DNA of 64,000 bases from an uncultured Bacteroidales bacterium (GCA_934700615.1 CAKUXR010000002.1:96027-160026), one strand, 5' to 3'; shown: positions 44,054 to 53,667, counted from the stretch's first letter. Program-made: numbers and translations. Notes: a model not told the origin generated them from the letters alone.

Positions 44054-44866
44054 TTAGTCAATCTCACCTTTCTCGTTAGAGGTGTTGGCCTTGATGATAC
44101 CTCTCTTGGAAGCACGGATGAAGTTAAGGATTGTAGCCTTCTCTTCTGAATCAGGGAAGCCGGCCTCAACTTTTGCACATCCGTCGGTGATATTGTATCC
44201 CTGGAAGTAGATGGTATCGTAGATATCCTTGATGTTCCTTACGACGTCAGCCGAGAAACCGCGACGGCGGAGACCGACGATATTGACACCTGCATAACAG
44301 ATAGGGTCACGTCCGCAGAGAACGTAAGGAGGGATGTCCTTGTTGATTTTGGACATGCCGCCGACCATCGCATGGCAGCCGATTCTTGAAAACTGGTGAG
44401 CCTTTGCGCCTCCGCCGACAATTGCCCAGTCAGATACCTGAGTCTCACCGGCAATACCGACGTAACTTACGAGAATACAATGATTTCCGACTTCGCAGTC
44501 ATGTGCGACATGCACGTAAGACATGAGGAGAGTATTGCTTCCGATCTTGGTAACGCCTTTGCCGCTTGCCTTGGTACCACGGTTAATGGTAACGCACTCA
44601 CGGATAGTTACATTGTCACCGATTTCCACATAAGTGATCTCACCGTCAAATTTAAGGTCCTGCGGAACTGCTCCGACAACTGCTCCAGGATAAACCTCGC
44701 AGTTCTTACCCATCTTGACATAAGGGAAAACCACTGCATGAGGATAAATCTTGCAACCGTCACCAATCTCCACATTATCATCGATGAACGCATACGGTCC
44801 GATTTCAATGTTATCTCCAAGAATTGCCTTAGGGCTTACTGAAGCCAATGGATGAATCTTGTTCAT
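44054..44866 (-). CDS. lpxA: Acyl-ACP--UDP-N-acetylglucosamine O-acyltransferase
   Basis: First step of lipid A synthesis. From the ATG at 44866 the protein is 270 residues: left-handed beta-helix hexapeptide repeats start at IHPLASVSPKAILGDNIEIGPYAF, the active-site His is in LMSYVHVAHDCEVGNH, and the C-terminal helical part begins near IVGLRRRGFSADVVRNIKDIY. An upstream ATG at 44902 would overlap lpxC and lacks family similarity. It forms the lpxD-lpxC-lpxA series. Confidence 0.95.
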   Translation of the reverse strand: MNKIHPLASVSPKAILGDNIEIGPYAFIDDNVEIGDGCKIYPHAVVFPYVKMGKNCEVYPGAVVGAVPQDLKFDGEITYVEIGDNVTIRECVTINRGTKASGKGVTKIGSNTLLMSYVHVAHDCEVGNHCILVSYVGIAGETQVSDWAIVGGGAKAHQFSRIGCHAMVGGMSKINKDIPPYVLCGRDPICYAGVNIVGLRRRGFSADVVRNIKDIYDTIYFQGYNITDGCAKVEAGFPDSEEKATILNFIRASKRGIIKANTSNEKGEID

Positions 44867-44882
44867 ACTTCTATCTTTAATT

Positions 44883-45794
44883 TTATTTGGCAAGTAGTGC
44901 ACGCACTGCCTTTGCTGTATTAGTATTGATGGTGTGGCCAGGCTTGAAAGCTGTTACGGCAGCATTAAGGTAGCCTCCGGCCAGTCTCATGTCGCCTATC
45001 ATGTCCAGCAGCTTGTGTCTGCCGCACTCATTAGGAAAATGCAGTTTAAGATTGCTGAGATAACCGCTCTCGCTCACGCCAAGTTTAGGCTGGTTGAACA
45101 GTTTGGCGACTCTGTCAAGCTGCTCGTCAGAAACGGGATGCTCCACGATGACAATCGCATTATCCACGTCACCGCCCTTCACCAGATTATTGGCAAGCAG
45201 GAACTCAACTTCATGGAAGAACACGAATGTACGGCAAGGTCCGATCTCCTCAGCATAGTTGTCAGAAAGACTCCAGGAAGCCTTCTGTACACCAAGGACA
45301 TGAGAATTGAAATCGGCTGTTATCTCGAATGAAGGCTTGTCCGCAGGAGTAAGCTTCACCCACGAACCGGTCTTCTCATCTTTCAGTTCAATGTCTTCAG
45401 GAATATCCAGATATACACGCTCGGCATCCTGCTCCACCACGTTACCGGCAAAAGCCTTCACATAAGGAAGGGCGCTTCCGTCCAGAATAGGGACCTCCAC
45501 ATTGTCAAGTTCGACAATGGCATTGTCAATGCCCATTCCGGTCAATGCTGACATCAGATGCTCTATGGTAGATACAGAAACCTCACCTGATGAAATTGTC
45601 GTACTTCTCGCCGTGCTGGAAACATTCTCCGCAAGGGCTGCCACAAATGCCTCTGTACCAATATCTTTTCTAAGAAATACAATTCCTGTCCCGGCCGGAG
45701 CCGGCTTCACCGTCATCTCCGCTACACGTCCCGTGTGGAGACCTTTGCCATGAAATTGACAGGCATTGATAAGTGTAAGCTGCTTCATTAACAA
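44883..45794 (-). CDS. lpxC: UDP-3-O-acyl-N-acetylglucosamine deacetylase, without FabZ
   Basis: Zinc deacetylase, the committed step of lipid A synthesis. 303 residues. Zinc and catalytic segments are EHLMSALTGMGIDNA, HKLLDMIGDMRLAGG and FKPGHTINTN. In most Bacteroidales LpxC is fused to the dehydratase FabZ (about 460 residues in total). Here the protein stops after the LpxC domain and lpxA begins 16 bases on, so the FabZ half is absent from this place. Confidence 0.94.
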   Translation of the reverse strand: MLMKQLTLINACQFHGKGLHTGRVAEMTVKPAPAGTGIVFLRKDIGTEAFVAALAENVSSTARSTTISSGEVSVSTIEHLMSALTGMGIDNAIVELDNVEVPILDGSALPYVKAFAGNVVEQDAERVYLDIPEDIELKDEKTGSWVKLTPADKPSFEITADFNSHVLGVQKASWSLSDNYAEEIGPCRTFVFFHEVEFLLANNLVKGGDVDNAIVIVEHPVSDEQLDRVAKLFNQPKLGVSESGYLSNLKLHFPNECGRHKLLDMIGDMRLAGGYLNAAVTAFKPGHTINTNTAKAVRALLAK

Positions 45795-45939
45795 ATCATT
45801 TTGTTCCGCGCTTGTGGAACTATACTAAAATATATATATGTCAAAAACTTCACAAATATATGTATTTTCAGCAACTTAGCCAAAAGTTGCGGCATTTTGG
45901 ACTCTTTTGGCTCCAAAACGGCCCACCGGCTCCACGGAA

Positions 45940-46926
45940 TTACTTGCCCTGCTGCTTGAACACAGCGTAACTCCTGAGATACTGGCTTACCGGGATTGCC
46001 GGAGAACCGAGAAGCTTCTCGCCGGACTTCTTCACATTGCTGATTACGCCGGCCTGGGCTCCAATCTGGGTATTGTCAGGAATATTGAGATGACCTGCAA
46101 TACCTACCTGGCCTCCGAAAATACAGTTCTTTCCGATCTTTGTCGAACCCGCGATACCGCACTGTGCAGCCATAACGGTATTGTCCCCTATCACGACATT
46201 ATGCGCAATCTGGCAGAGATTGTCGATTTTCACGCCATTGCCGATGATTGTCGATTCCATTTCAGACCTGTCAATGGTAGTGCACGCGCCGATTTCGACA
46301 TTGTTTCCGATGACGACATTGCCGATATGCTCGATCTTCTCCCATGTTCCGTCAGGCTGAGGGGCGTTTCCGAAACCGTCAGAGCCGATTACGGCATTGG
46401 AATGGATAATCACATTGTCACCGATAATCATACCCGGATAAATGCTCACTCCAGGATAGATGATGCAATGCGAGCCGATCTTGGTATTGTCACCTATATA
46501 TACATTCTCATAAATCTTTGTATAGTCACCGATTACAGCATGATGACCTACATAGGAATGGCTTCCGAGATAAACCTTCTTTCCGAATTTGGTTGTCAGG
46601 AACCATGATGACCTGAAACCGCGATGCCTCCGGTCAGTCCTCTTCTGGAGAGTCACATACTTGAGGAGCTCCGCTACTGCAGTATATGCATCATCCACCC
46701 TGATCATGGTGCATGACACCTTCTGCCTAGGCTCGAAAGACTTGTTCACAAGAAGGATACTCGCCTTGCAAGTATAGACATAGTGTTCGTATTTAGGATT
46801 CGCAAAGAAGCACAACTGACCCGCCTTGCCATGTTCAATCTTGGCAAAAGAAGTAACCTTCGCCTCAGAATCCCCGTCAACGGTTCCTCTCAGGACTTTC
46901 GCCAGCTGTTTGGCTGTAAATTCCAT
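45940..46926 (-). CDS. lpxD: UDP-3-O-acylglucosamine N-acyltransferase
   Basis: Third step of lipid A synthesis. The N-terminal uridine-binding domain (LAKVLRGTVDGDSEAKVTSFAKIEHGKAGQLCFFANPKYE) precedes hexapeptide repeats (SHCIIYPGVSIYPGMIIGDNVIIHSNAVIG). The catalytic His is in NLCQIAHNVVIGDNTVMAAQCGIAG. Length 328 is typical. First gene of the lpxD-lpxC-lpxA-wbqC cluster. Confidence 0.95.
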   Translation of the reverse strand: MEFTAKQLAKVLRGTVDGDSEAKVTSFAKIEHGKAGQLCFFANPKYEHYVYTCKASILLVNKSFEPRQKVSCTMIRVDDAYTAVAELLKYVTLQKRTDRRHRGFRSSWFLTTKFGKKVYLGSHSYVGHHAVIGDYTKIYENVYIGDNTKIGSHCIIYPGVSIYPGMIIGDNVIIHSNAVIGSDGFGNAPQPDGTWEKIEHIGNVVIGNNVEIGACTTIDRSEMESTIIGNGVKIDNLCQIAHNVVIGDNTVMAAQCGIAGSTKIGKNCIFGGQVGIAGHLNIPDNTQIGAQAGVISNVKKSGEKLLGSPAIPVSQYLRSYAVFKQQGK

Positions 46927-47112
46927 AATTTCAATATTTTATTTCACTTAAGTGTGCCCGCAGCTAACGGACCGAATAATTATTCATGCAAAGTAAACAC
47001 TTTTACATTACTTTAGCAAGAATGTAACACCCCAGTTCCCGCGCCAAGCGCCAAAATAAACATAAAATCCGAAATAAATCAATGTCAGCCGTCACCTATG
47101 GTGAAAATAAAA

Positions 47113-47144
47113 TTTCCCATTTCAGAAAATAATGCTTATCTTTG
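47113..47144 (+). promoter_or_regulatory. rimP-nusA-infB operon promoter
   Basis: TATCTTTG at 47137-47144 with an upstream TTTC at 47113-47116 (20-base spacer). The start point near 47151 gives a leader of about 60 bases. Confidence 0.6.
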
Positions 47145-47158
47145 CAAAAGTGAGTTGA

Positions 47159-47190
47159 GATAGGGGACGGGCGCGTCTCCTATCTTTTTT
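47159..47190 (+). terminator. Leader terminator (attenuator) before rimP
   Basis: GATAGGGGAC and GTCTCCTATC form a 10-base-pair stem with one G-T pair around a 6-base loop, directly followed by TTTTTT. It lies between the promoter and rimP, so it would end transcription early unless read through. This suits attenuation of the nusA operon. Confidence 0.75.
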
Positions 47191-47212
47191 ATTGGAAACA
47201 TGATATTTGCTT

Positions 47213-47680
47213 ATGGACAAAGCATTGATATATAAAGAAATGACAGCACCGGTGGAGTCCCGCGGATGTTTCATCACAGAAGTGACCATCAGCTCGGACA
47301 ACGACATCGTGCTCGCCATCGAATCAGAAGAAGGAACAGTGGACATGGACGACTGCGTGGCTGTAAACAACGCCTTTCTGGCAGTTTTCGACCAGGAGAA
47401 GGAAGATTATTCCCTCACTGTCACATCAGCAGGCCTTGACCAGCCTTTCAAGATTCTGAAACAGTATCAGAAGGCCGTAGGTTCCAAGGTGGAAGTCAAG
47501 ACACGTGACGGAAGAAAACTCTCCGGCACGCTCGTCTCGGCTGATGAAAACGGCTTCGTGCTCTCCTATGAAGTCAAGGAAGCGGTTCCGGGCAAAAAGA
47601 AGAAAGAAATGGTAAAACACGAGGACACTTTCGCCTACGACGAAATCAACTCAGTTGTACCTCATATAGATTTTGACTAG
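47213..47680 (+). CDS. rimP: Ribosome maturation factor RimP
   Basis: RimP helps assemble the 30S subunit. 155 residues from the ATG at 47213; a TTG two codons upstream is less likely. The N-terminal domain ends in DYSLTVTSAGLDQPFKILKQYQKAVG, the family signature, and the C-terminal SH3-like domain has VEVKTRDGRKLSGTLVSADENGF. First gene of the classic rimP-nusA-infB operon. Confidence 0.93.
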   Translation: MDKALIYKEMTAPVESRGCFITEVTISSDNDIVLAIESEEGTVDMDDCVAVNNAFLAVFDQEKEDYSLTVTSAGLDQPFKILKQYQKAVGSKVEVKTRDGRKLSGTLVSADENGFVLSYEVKEAVPGKKKKEMVKHEDTFAYDEINSVVPHIDFD

Positions 47681-47703
47681 AAAATATAAAAATTATAACC
47701 ATT

Positions 47704-48972
47704 ATGGAAGGAGAAAAAATAGACCTCAAATCAGCTTTCGCGCTTTTCAAAGACGAGAAGCACATTGACCGTCCGGTCATGATGGGCGTTTTGAAGGATG
47801 TTTTCATGACACAGCTCGCCAAGACATTCGGCTCAGCTGACAATTTCGACGTCATCATCAATGTCGATAAAGGCGACTGCGAAATCTATCAGAATCTGGA
47901 AGTCGTAGAGACCGTAGAAAATCCGAACACCCAGATTTCCATCAAGGAAGTGAACAGGGACGGAGACGACTACGAACTCGGCGAGACATTCACCAGAAAG
48001 GTGGAGCTCAAGGACTTCGGCAGACGAGGCATCCTCAATATCAGACAGAACCTTCAGGGAAGGATCATGGATATCGAGAAAGCCAACCTCTACAACAAGT
48101 ACACCGACAAGATCGGCGAGATCTTCACAGGTGAGATCTACCAGACATGGGCAAAAGAGGTCCTCATCCTCGACGAAGACGGAAACGAGCTCAGACTGCC
48201 TAAGTCAGAGCAGATTCCGGGAGAGCATTTCAAGAAGAACGACACTGTCCGCGCCATCATCAAGAGCGTGGAGATGAAGAACAACACCACTCCTTACATT
48301 GTTCTTTCCAGAACATCAGACGAATTCCTCAAGAAACTCTTCGAGCAGGAAGTTCCTGAGATTTATGACGGACTCATCACTATAAAGAAGGTAGTCCGTA
48401 TCCCTGGCGAAAGAGCCAAGGTGGCAGTAGAATCATACGATGACAGAATCGATCCTATCGGAGCCTGCATCGGTGTCAAGGGATCACGTATCATCGGCAT
48501 CGTACGCGAACTCCGAAACGAGAACATTGACGTTCTCCAGTGGACAAGCAATACACAGCTCCTCATTCAGAGAGCGCTCAATCCTGCTAAGATATCTTCT
48601 ATCGACATGGGCAAGGAAGAGACGGACAAGATCAAGGTCTTCATGCTTCCTGACGAAGTCAAGAAGGGTATCGGAAAAGGCGGTTGCAACATCAAGCTTG
48701 CAAGCATGCTCGTAGGCAGGGAGATCGAAGTTTGGAGAGAGATTCCTAAGGAAGAAGGAGAAGAGGAGGGAGATGACGAGGACGTACTCCTCAGCGAGTT
48801 CAGCAATGAAATCGATCCTTGGGTCATCGAAAGGCTCCAGTCGATCGGCTGCGACACAGCCAAGAGTGTTCTGGCATTGGATCCGGCAGACATCGCAAAG
48901 CGTGCAGACCTTGAAGATGAGACCGTTGCCGATGTTGTGAACATTCTCCGCGCAGAATTCGAAGAGGAATAG
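47704..48972 (+). CDS. nusA: Transcription factor NusA
   Basis: NusA binds RNA polymerase and modulates pausing, termination and antitermination. 422 residues: N-terminal domain, an S1 domain starting near KIGEIFTGEIYQTWAKEVLIL, then two KH domains (RIPGERAKVAVESYDDRIDPIGACIGVKGSRI and KVFMLPDEVKKGIGKGGCNIKLASMLVGREIEVWRE). An acidic linker (GEEEGDDEDV) and one helix-hairpin-type acidic repeat close it. It follows rimP by 23 bases. Confidence 0.96.
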   Translation: MEGEKIDLKSAFALFKDEKHIDRPVMMGVLKDVFMTQLAKTFGSADNFDVIINVDKGDCEIYQNLEVVETVENPNTQISIKEVNRDGDDYELGETFTRKVELKDFGRRGILNIRQNLQGRIMDIEKANLYNKYTDKIGEIFTGEIYQTWAKEVLILDEDGNELRLPKSEQIPGEHFKKNDTVRAIIKSVEMKNNTTPYIVLSRTSDEFLKKLFEQEVPEIYDGLITIKKVVRIPGERAKVAVESYDDRIDPIGACIGVKGSRIIGIVRELRNENIDVLQWTSNTQLLIQRALNPAKISSIDMGKEETDKIKVFMLPDEVKKGIGKGGCNIKLASMLVGREIEVWREIPKEEGEEEGDDEDVLLSEFSNEIDPWVIERLQSIGCDTAKSVLALDPADIAKRADLEDETVADVVNILRAEFEEE

Positions 48973-49061
48973 AAACAATGGCCGGCGACCGGGAGAATTC
49001 CTGAACCGGCCACAGTTTGCGGCACAAAATAGAGTATAGTATTAATTTTAAAGGGGTTTTT

Positions 49062-52000
49062 ATGGCAGAAATCAGACTAAACAGGCTAACAAAGCAATTC
49101 AATATCGGACTTCAGACTCTCGTTGATTTCCTCAACGGGAAAGGTGCAGAGTTGGAAATGAATCCTAATGCAAAAGTTTCGGACAAATTCCTTCCGGACC
49201 TCGAAAAAGCTTTCGGCAGCGACGCCAAGGCAAAAGAGGACTCAGACAAAGTCCAGATCAAGTTAAAGGAGATCATTGAAAAAGGATCGAAGAAGAAAGA
49301 AGAAGAGGAAGAAGAGCCGGCAAGTGGAAACACTGTCATAATCAGAGGCGCGGCCGGAAACCGATTCCCTAAACAGGAAGAAGAGGCTGTGAATGCAGAG
49401 GGACCGGCAAAGGAAGAGAAACATGAGGCTGCTCCTGAGAAAGTCACAGTCAAAGAACCTGAAACGAAGGAGCCGGAAGTCAAGGAACCTGAGGTGAAGA
49501 CACCTGAGGTGGCGGAGCCTGCCGTGAAAGAACCTGAGGTGAAGCCGGAAGTGAAAGTCGAGGCTGCACCTGTCCCTGTTGCCGCAGAGCCTAAAAAAGA
49601 AGAACAAACTAACAATATGAAAGTCGAGACGGCAACACCTTCTCAAGAACCGTCAAAAGAGGTTAAGACGGCTCCTGTCAATGTTGCAGAACCATCCGTA
49701 CAAACCCCTTCGGAGCAGGTTCCAAATCCATCTGTCAAGAAATCTGATATGAAGAAGAGCGACAGAAACCTCAATCAGAAAGAATTCAATCCGAAGGCGG
49801 ACAAAGCCAAACTCAAGGCAGAGCACAAGCTCCAGAAAGCCGCATCCAGCACAGAGGATGAAAGCAGTTCCGTAACAGGCGGCCTCAAGATTGTCGGAAA
49901 AGTGGACCTTTCACAGTTCGACAAGAAGCCGAGCAACAAGAAGAGGGAGCGCATTTCCAAGGGAGGCAGCCAGAAGGTCGATGTCAATAAGATCGACGCA
50001 GACGAGAAAGGCGGAAAAGACTCCAAGAAGAACCGCAACGGCAACAACAATAACAACAACGGCGGCGGAAACAATAACGGAAAGAAAGATTTCCGTGGCG
50101 GAAAAGACCAGCAGGGCGGCGGAAAGAACAACCGCAGGAAAGACCGCAACAACGACCGTTTCAAGCCAGCCATGACTGAGGCCGAGCAGGAGGAGATGCA
50201 GAAGGAAATCCAGAAGCAGGTGAAAGAGACCTACGCCAGGATGAACGACAGCAAGAGCAAGAACAACTTCGGAGCAAAGCACAGAAAGGAGAAGAGAGAG
50301 CTCGCATCCCAAAAACTTCAGGAGGAGATGGCTCAGGAGGCAGCAGAGAAGAAGATTCTCAAAGTCACCGAGTTCGTTACTGTCAATGACCTTGCAACAT
50401 TGATGAACAACACTCCTGTAAACAAAGTCATCGAGGCATGTTTCAGTCTCGGTCTCATGGTGTCAATCAACCAGAGACTTGACGCAGAGGCACTTGTGCT
50501 TGTTGCAGAGGAGTTCGGATACAAAGTCGAGTTCGTGACTGCGGATATCCAGAACGAGATAAACCAGGACACTGAGGAGCCTGAGAACGAGGCGGATCTC
50601 GTGACAAGACCTCCTATCATCACAGTGATGGGACACGTTGACCACGGTAAGACATCCCTCCTCGACTACATCAGACAGACCAATGTCATCGCCGGTGAGG
50701 CCGGAGGTATCACACAGCACATCGGTGCATACAACGTGGTACTCCATGACGGACGCAAGATTACCTTCCTCGACACTCCTGGACATGAGGCCTTCACAGC
50801 CATGCGTGCCCGTGGTGCACAGCTCACCGACCTCGCGATTATCATCATCGCAGCCGATGACGCGGTCATGCCACAGACAGTCGAGGCCATCAACCACGCA
50901 CAGGCAGCAGGCGTCCCTATGGTATTCGCCATCAACAAGATAGACAAGCCGGGCGCACAGCCTGAGAAGATTCGTCAGCAGCTCGCACAGATGAACATCC
51001 TCGTCGAGGACTGGGGCGGAAAATATCAATGCCAGGAAATTTCAGCCAAGAAGGGTCTCAATGTGGACAAGCTTCTCGAGAAAGTCCTTCTCGAAACCGA
51101 CCTCATGGACCTCAAGGCCAACCCTAAGAAGCTCGGAGTCGGCACAGTCATCGAGTCCTCACTCGACAAGGGCCGCGGATATCTCGCGACAATCCTTGTC
51201 CAGGACGGAACAGTACATACCGGAGACATGGTGCTCAGCGGATGCTACTACGGACGTGTGAAAGCCATGTTCAACGAGCGTGGCCAGAAAGTCGAGACTG
51301 CAGGTCCTTCTACCCCTGTTTCAATTCTCGGTCTCAACGGAGCACCTAGCGCCGGTGACAAGTTCAACATCATGAATGACGAGAAAGAGGCCAAGGCCAT
51401 CGCGAACAAGCGTGAGCAGCTCATCCGAATCCAGGGCATCAAGACCCAGAAGCATATGACACTCGAAGAAATCGGCCGCCGTATCGCCATCGGCAACTTC
51501 AAGGAGCTCAATATCATCGTCAAGGGTGACGTGGACGGTTCAGTAGAGGCACTCTCAGATTCATTGATCAAACTCTCTACAGAAGAGGTTCGTGTCAATG
51601 TCATCCACAAATCAGTGGGTGCAATCTCCGAGTCCGATGTCATGCTGGCAACCGCTTCCGATGCGATTATCATCGGATTCCAGGTACGTCCTTCATCTGA
51701 CGCAAGAAACCTGGCAGAGAAAGAGGGTATCGAAATCCGTCTCTACTCTATCATCTATGACGCCATCAATGAAGTCACGGACGGTATCGAGGGTATGCTC
51801 GAGCCTGAGAAGAAAGAGGAAGTCACAGCTACCGCAGAGGTCAAGCAGACCTTCCACATCTCCAAGGTCGGAACCATCGCCGGCTGTCTCGTCAAGGACG
51901 GCAAGATGCTGGCCAAGAGCAAGGTACGTCTTATCCGCGACGGCATCGTAGTCTATACCGGAGAGCTTTCATCTCTCAAGCGCGGCAAGGATGACGCCAA

Positions 52001-52112
52001 GGAGGTACTCGCAGGAATGGAATGCGGTATCGGCATTGACAAGTACAATGACGTGAAACCTGGCGATATCATCGAGGCATTCCAGATTGTGGAAATCAAG
52101 AGGACTCTGTAA
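49062..52112 (+). CDS. infB: Translation initiation factor IF-2
   Basis: 1016 residues from the ATG at 49062. IF-2 places initiator tRNA in the P site. After a short N-terminal domain (IRLNRLTKQFNIGLQTLVDFLNGKG) there is a long charged, low-complexity region with Glu/Pro/Val repeats, then Asn/Gly/Lys-rich runs near residues 330-370. The GTPase domain has G1 GHVDHGKTS, G3 DTPGHE and G4 NKID. C-terminal domains follow normally. The initiator tRNA gene is in the same window at 31.2 kb. Confidence 0.97.
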   Translation: MAEIRLNRLTKQFNIGLQTLVDFLNGKGAELEMNPNAKVSDKFLPDLEKAFGSDAKAKEDSDKVQIKLKEIIEKGSKKKEEEEEEPASGNTVIIRGAAGNRFPKQEEEAVNAEGPAKEEKHEAAPEKVTVKEPETKEPEVKEPEVKTPEVAEPAVKEPEVKPEVKVEAAPVPVAAEPKKEEQTNNMKVETATPSQEPSKEVKTAPVNVAEPSVQTPSEQVPNPSVKKSDMKKSDRNLNQKEFNPKADKAKLKAEHKLQKAASSTEDESSSVTGGLKIVGKVDLSQFDKKPSNKKRERISKGGSQKVDVNKIDADEKGGKDSKKNRNGNNNNNNGGGNNNGKKDFRGGKDQQGGGKNNRRKDRNNDRFKPAMTEAEQEEMQKEIQKQVKETYARMNDSKSKNNFGAKHRKEKRELASQKLQEEMAQEAAEKKILKVTEFVTVNDLATLMNNTPVNKVIEACFSLGLMVSINQRLDAEALVLVAEEFGYKVEFVTADIQNEINQDTEEPENEADLVTRPPIITVMGHVDHGKTSLLDYIRQTNVIAGEAGGITQHIGAYNVVLHDGRKITFLDTPGHEAFTAMRARGAQLTDLAIIIIAADDAVMPQTVEAINHAQAAGVPMVFAINKIDKPGAQPEKIRQQLAQMNILVEDWGGKYQCQEISAKKGLNVDKLLEKVLLETDLMDLKANPKKLGVGTVIESSLDKGRGYLATILVQDGTVHTGDMVLSGCYYGRVKAMFNERGQKVETAGPSTPVSILGLNGAPSAGDKFNIMNDEKEAKAIANKREQLIRIQGIKTQKHMTLEEIGRRIAIGNFKELNIIVKGDVDGSVEALSDSLIKLSTEEVRVNVIHKSVGAISESDVMLATASDAIIIGFQVRPSSDARNLAEKEGIEIRLYSIIYDAINEVTDGIEGMLEPEKKEEVTATAEVKQTFHISKVGTIAGCLVKDGKMLAKSKVRLIRDGIVVYTGELSSLKRGKDDAKEVLAGMECGIGIDKYNDVKPGDIIEAFQIVEIKRTL

Positions 52113-52130
52113 AAACAATTCATATAATCA

Positions 52131-52172
52131 AAATGAGGCTGGTTCATAATCGAATCAGCCTCATTTGTTTAT
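52131..52172 (+). terminator. Terminator of the rimP-nusA-infB operon
   Basis: AAATGAGGCTG and CAGCCTCATTT pair perfectly, extended inward by four more pairs to a 6-base loop, and are followed by GTTTAT. It lies 18 bases after the infB stop. Confidence 0.8.
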
Positions 52173-52228
52173 AAACGGAAGCAATTATAGTGAACTCCCG
52201 GTCACTCAACTTATGAGAAAACAGAAAA

Positions 52229-52870
52229 TTACCTCAACAGCGAATATGGAGAACAACCGAGTACAGACGCAAGATTCAGCACGGCTTCAGACTCGGCCTT
52301 GGAAATGTCCTGCTTGTTCTGCTCATAGGCACGTATCATCCGCAAAGACACTCCTGAACGCTCCGACAGTTCCTGCTGCGTAAATCCTGCTGACTTCCGC
52401 TGCCGCTTCAATGAGGATATCCCCGTCTCGGATTCAGCCATGATTTTCAATGCAGAAGCAACAAACTTGCTGAGGTCCGCCTCATGAAATGCAGGATACA
52501 TACGGATGACACGACGCTCATCCATTCCTCTTTTCTTCAATGCTTCAAATGACATTCCCGTAAACCATTGAAGATAAGCAAGTGCCCAGCCGGTCCAAAA
52601 AATAACAGAACGATCTTCAAGCACATAGTCGAACCTGTCAAAACGTCCGCCGGTACCTTCAATAATGCTTTGGGCCAGATCAATGCCGGACATTCCCACA
52701 AGAAATCGCGGATTTCCGTTCTCAAAATGACGTATAACCCTTCCGGCAAGCATCCGGTCATAGAACTCGCCGATACCCCCGGCACATGACATGGCTCCAT
52801 AATCCAGAGCCACGGCAAGATTGCGCATAGCATCTTCCAAATACAACTTATCGTAGGCGCGAATCATCAT
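52229..52870 (-). CDS. XRE-family protein, probable antitoxin of DUF3990
   Basis: 213 residues. The C-terminal 65 residues are a clear XRE helix-turn-helix (LKRQRKSAGFTQQELSERSGVSLRMIRAYEQNKQDISKAE). The N-terminal part is unlike HigA. It includes DRFDYVLEDRSVIFWTGWALAYLQWFTGMSFEAL, a segment found with DUF3990 partners as I recall. Its start overlaps the DUF3990 gene by 23 bases, so the two are translated together. It probably binds the palindrome before the pair. Confidence 0.8.
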   Translation of the reverse strand: MMIRAYDKLYLEDAMRNLAVALDYGAMSCAGGIGEFYDRMLAGRVIRHFENGNPRFLVGMSGIDLAQSIIEGTGGRFDRFDYVLEDRSVIFWTGWALAYLQWFTGMSFEALKKRGMDERRVIRMYPAFHEADLSKFVASALKIMAESETGISSLKRQRKSAGFTQQELSERSGVSLRMIRAYEQNKQDISKAESEAVLNLASVLGCSPYSLLR

Positions 52871-53522
52871 TTTTCCAGTTATTTCTCACAATATCTATAA
52901 CATATATGCCATTCAAAGTCGATTCTCCCCTTTCTTTTCTGAAAGACTCCCGGGCGGTCCTGTCCCGAGCGAATTTTTTCGGATAATATGTCTGATTGTC
53001 AGCGAGAACAGATTTCGAATACATTAGATGCCGAAAAGCCTGTTCGCTTTTAAGAACAACTTGTTCTCCAAGTTTCCCAAGCCTCATGGCCCTTCCCAAT
53101 TGCTCCAATGAAATAGTATTGTTCAGGAATGCTGAAGCAAATGAAAAGTAGGAATCATCCGCCCTGTATCCACGTATCACATCCACATTCTTATAATCCG
53201 GAAGGAACTCAGAAAGGATATAATCTTTTGCGGCAAAAGGAAGTCCCTGTTCGATAACGAAAGTCCTGTTTTCCAGGAGAATCGCAAGCCAGTTAAGTAT
53301 ATGAAACTGATTATCGGACAAGTTCAATATGCTCAATCCATCCGTTTCCAGCTCATACTCATTGGCAAACCCGTCCCGGTTTTCAGCACACGCCCACTCC
53401 TTGGCCAATTCAATATGCTCCGTACAATAAAAGCCAAGCCCGTAATCATTTCTCGTATTTCCGAACCCGAATTCAGGTCGCTCTATGATATTGACAGAAC
53501 CATGATATAATTTTATCTTCAT
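52848..53522 (-). CDS. DUF3990 protein, probable toxin
   Basis: 224 residues. The N-terminus LYHGSVNIIERPEFGFGNTRNDYGLGFYCTEHIELAKEWA is the DUF3990 pattern. This family has an ADP-ribosyltransferase-like fold (H-G and Y/F-Y segments) and commonly pairs with small HTH proteins in gut bacteria. Toxin activity is inferred from that pairing. A palindromic operator and promoter lie directly upstream. Confidence 0.82.
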   Translation of the reverse strand: MKIKLYHGSVNIIERPEFGFGNTRNDYGLGFYCTEHIELAKEWACAENRDGFANEYELETDGLSILNLSDNQFHILNWLAILLENRTFVIEQGLPFAAKDYILSEFLPDYKNVDVIRGYRADDSYFSFASAFLNNTISLEQLGRAMRLGKLGEQVVLKSEQAFRHLMYSKSVLADNQTYYPKKFARDRTARESFRKERGESTLNGIYVIDIVRNNWKNDDSRLR

Positions 53523-53530
53523 AAAAACTC

Positions 53531-53542
53531 ACGTTATAACGT
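53531..53542. promoter_or_regulatory. Operator palindrome of the DUF3990-XRE pair
   Basis: ACGTTATAACGT is a perfect 12-base palindrome 9 bases before the DUF3990 start. It sits just after the -7 element TATATTTG at 53559-53552 (minus strand), where a bound XRE protein would block transcription. Confidence 0.6.
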
Positions 53543-53667
53543 CACTTTTTGCAAATATAATGGATAATCAACAGAATGTCAATAGTTTTAGCGAGAATAC
53601 TCTTCCGACTCCGACCTTTTCATCGACTTGTTTTGACGCGCCCGGCCGGCGGTGAGGCCGCCGGATA

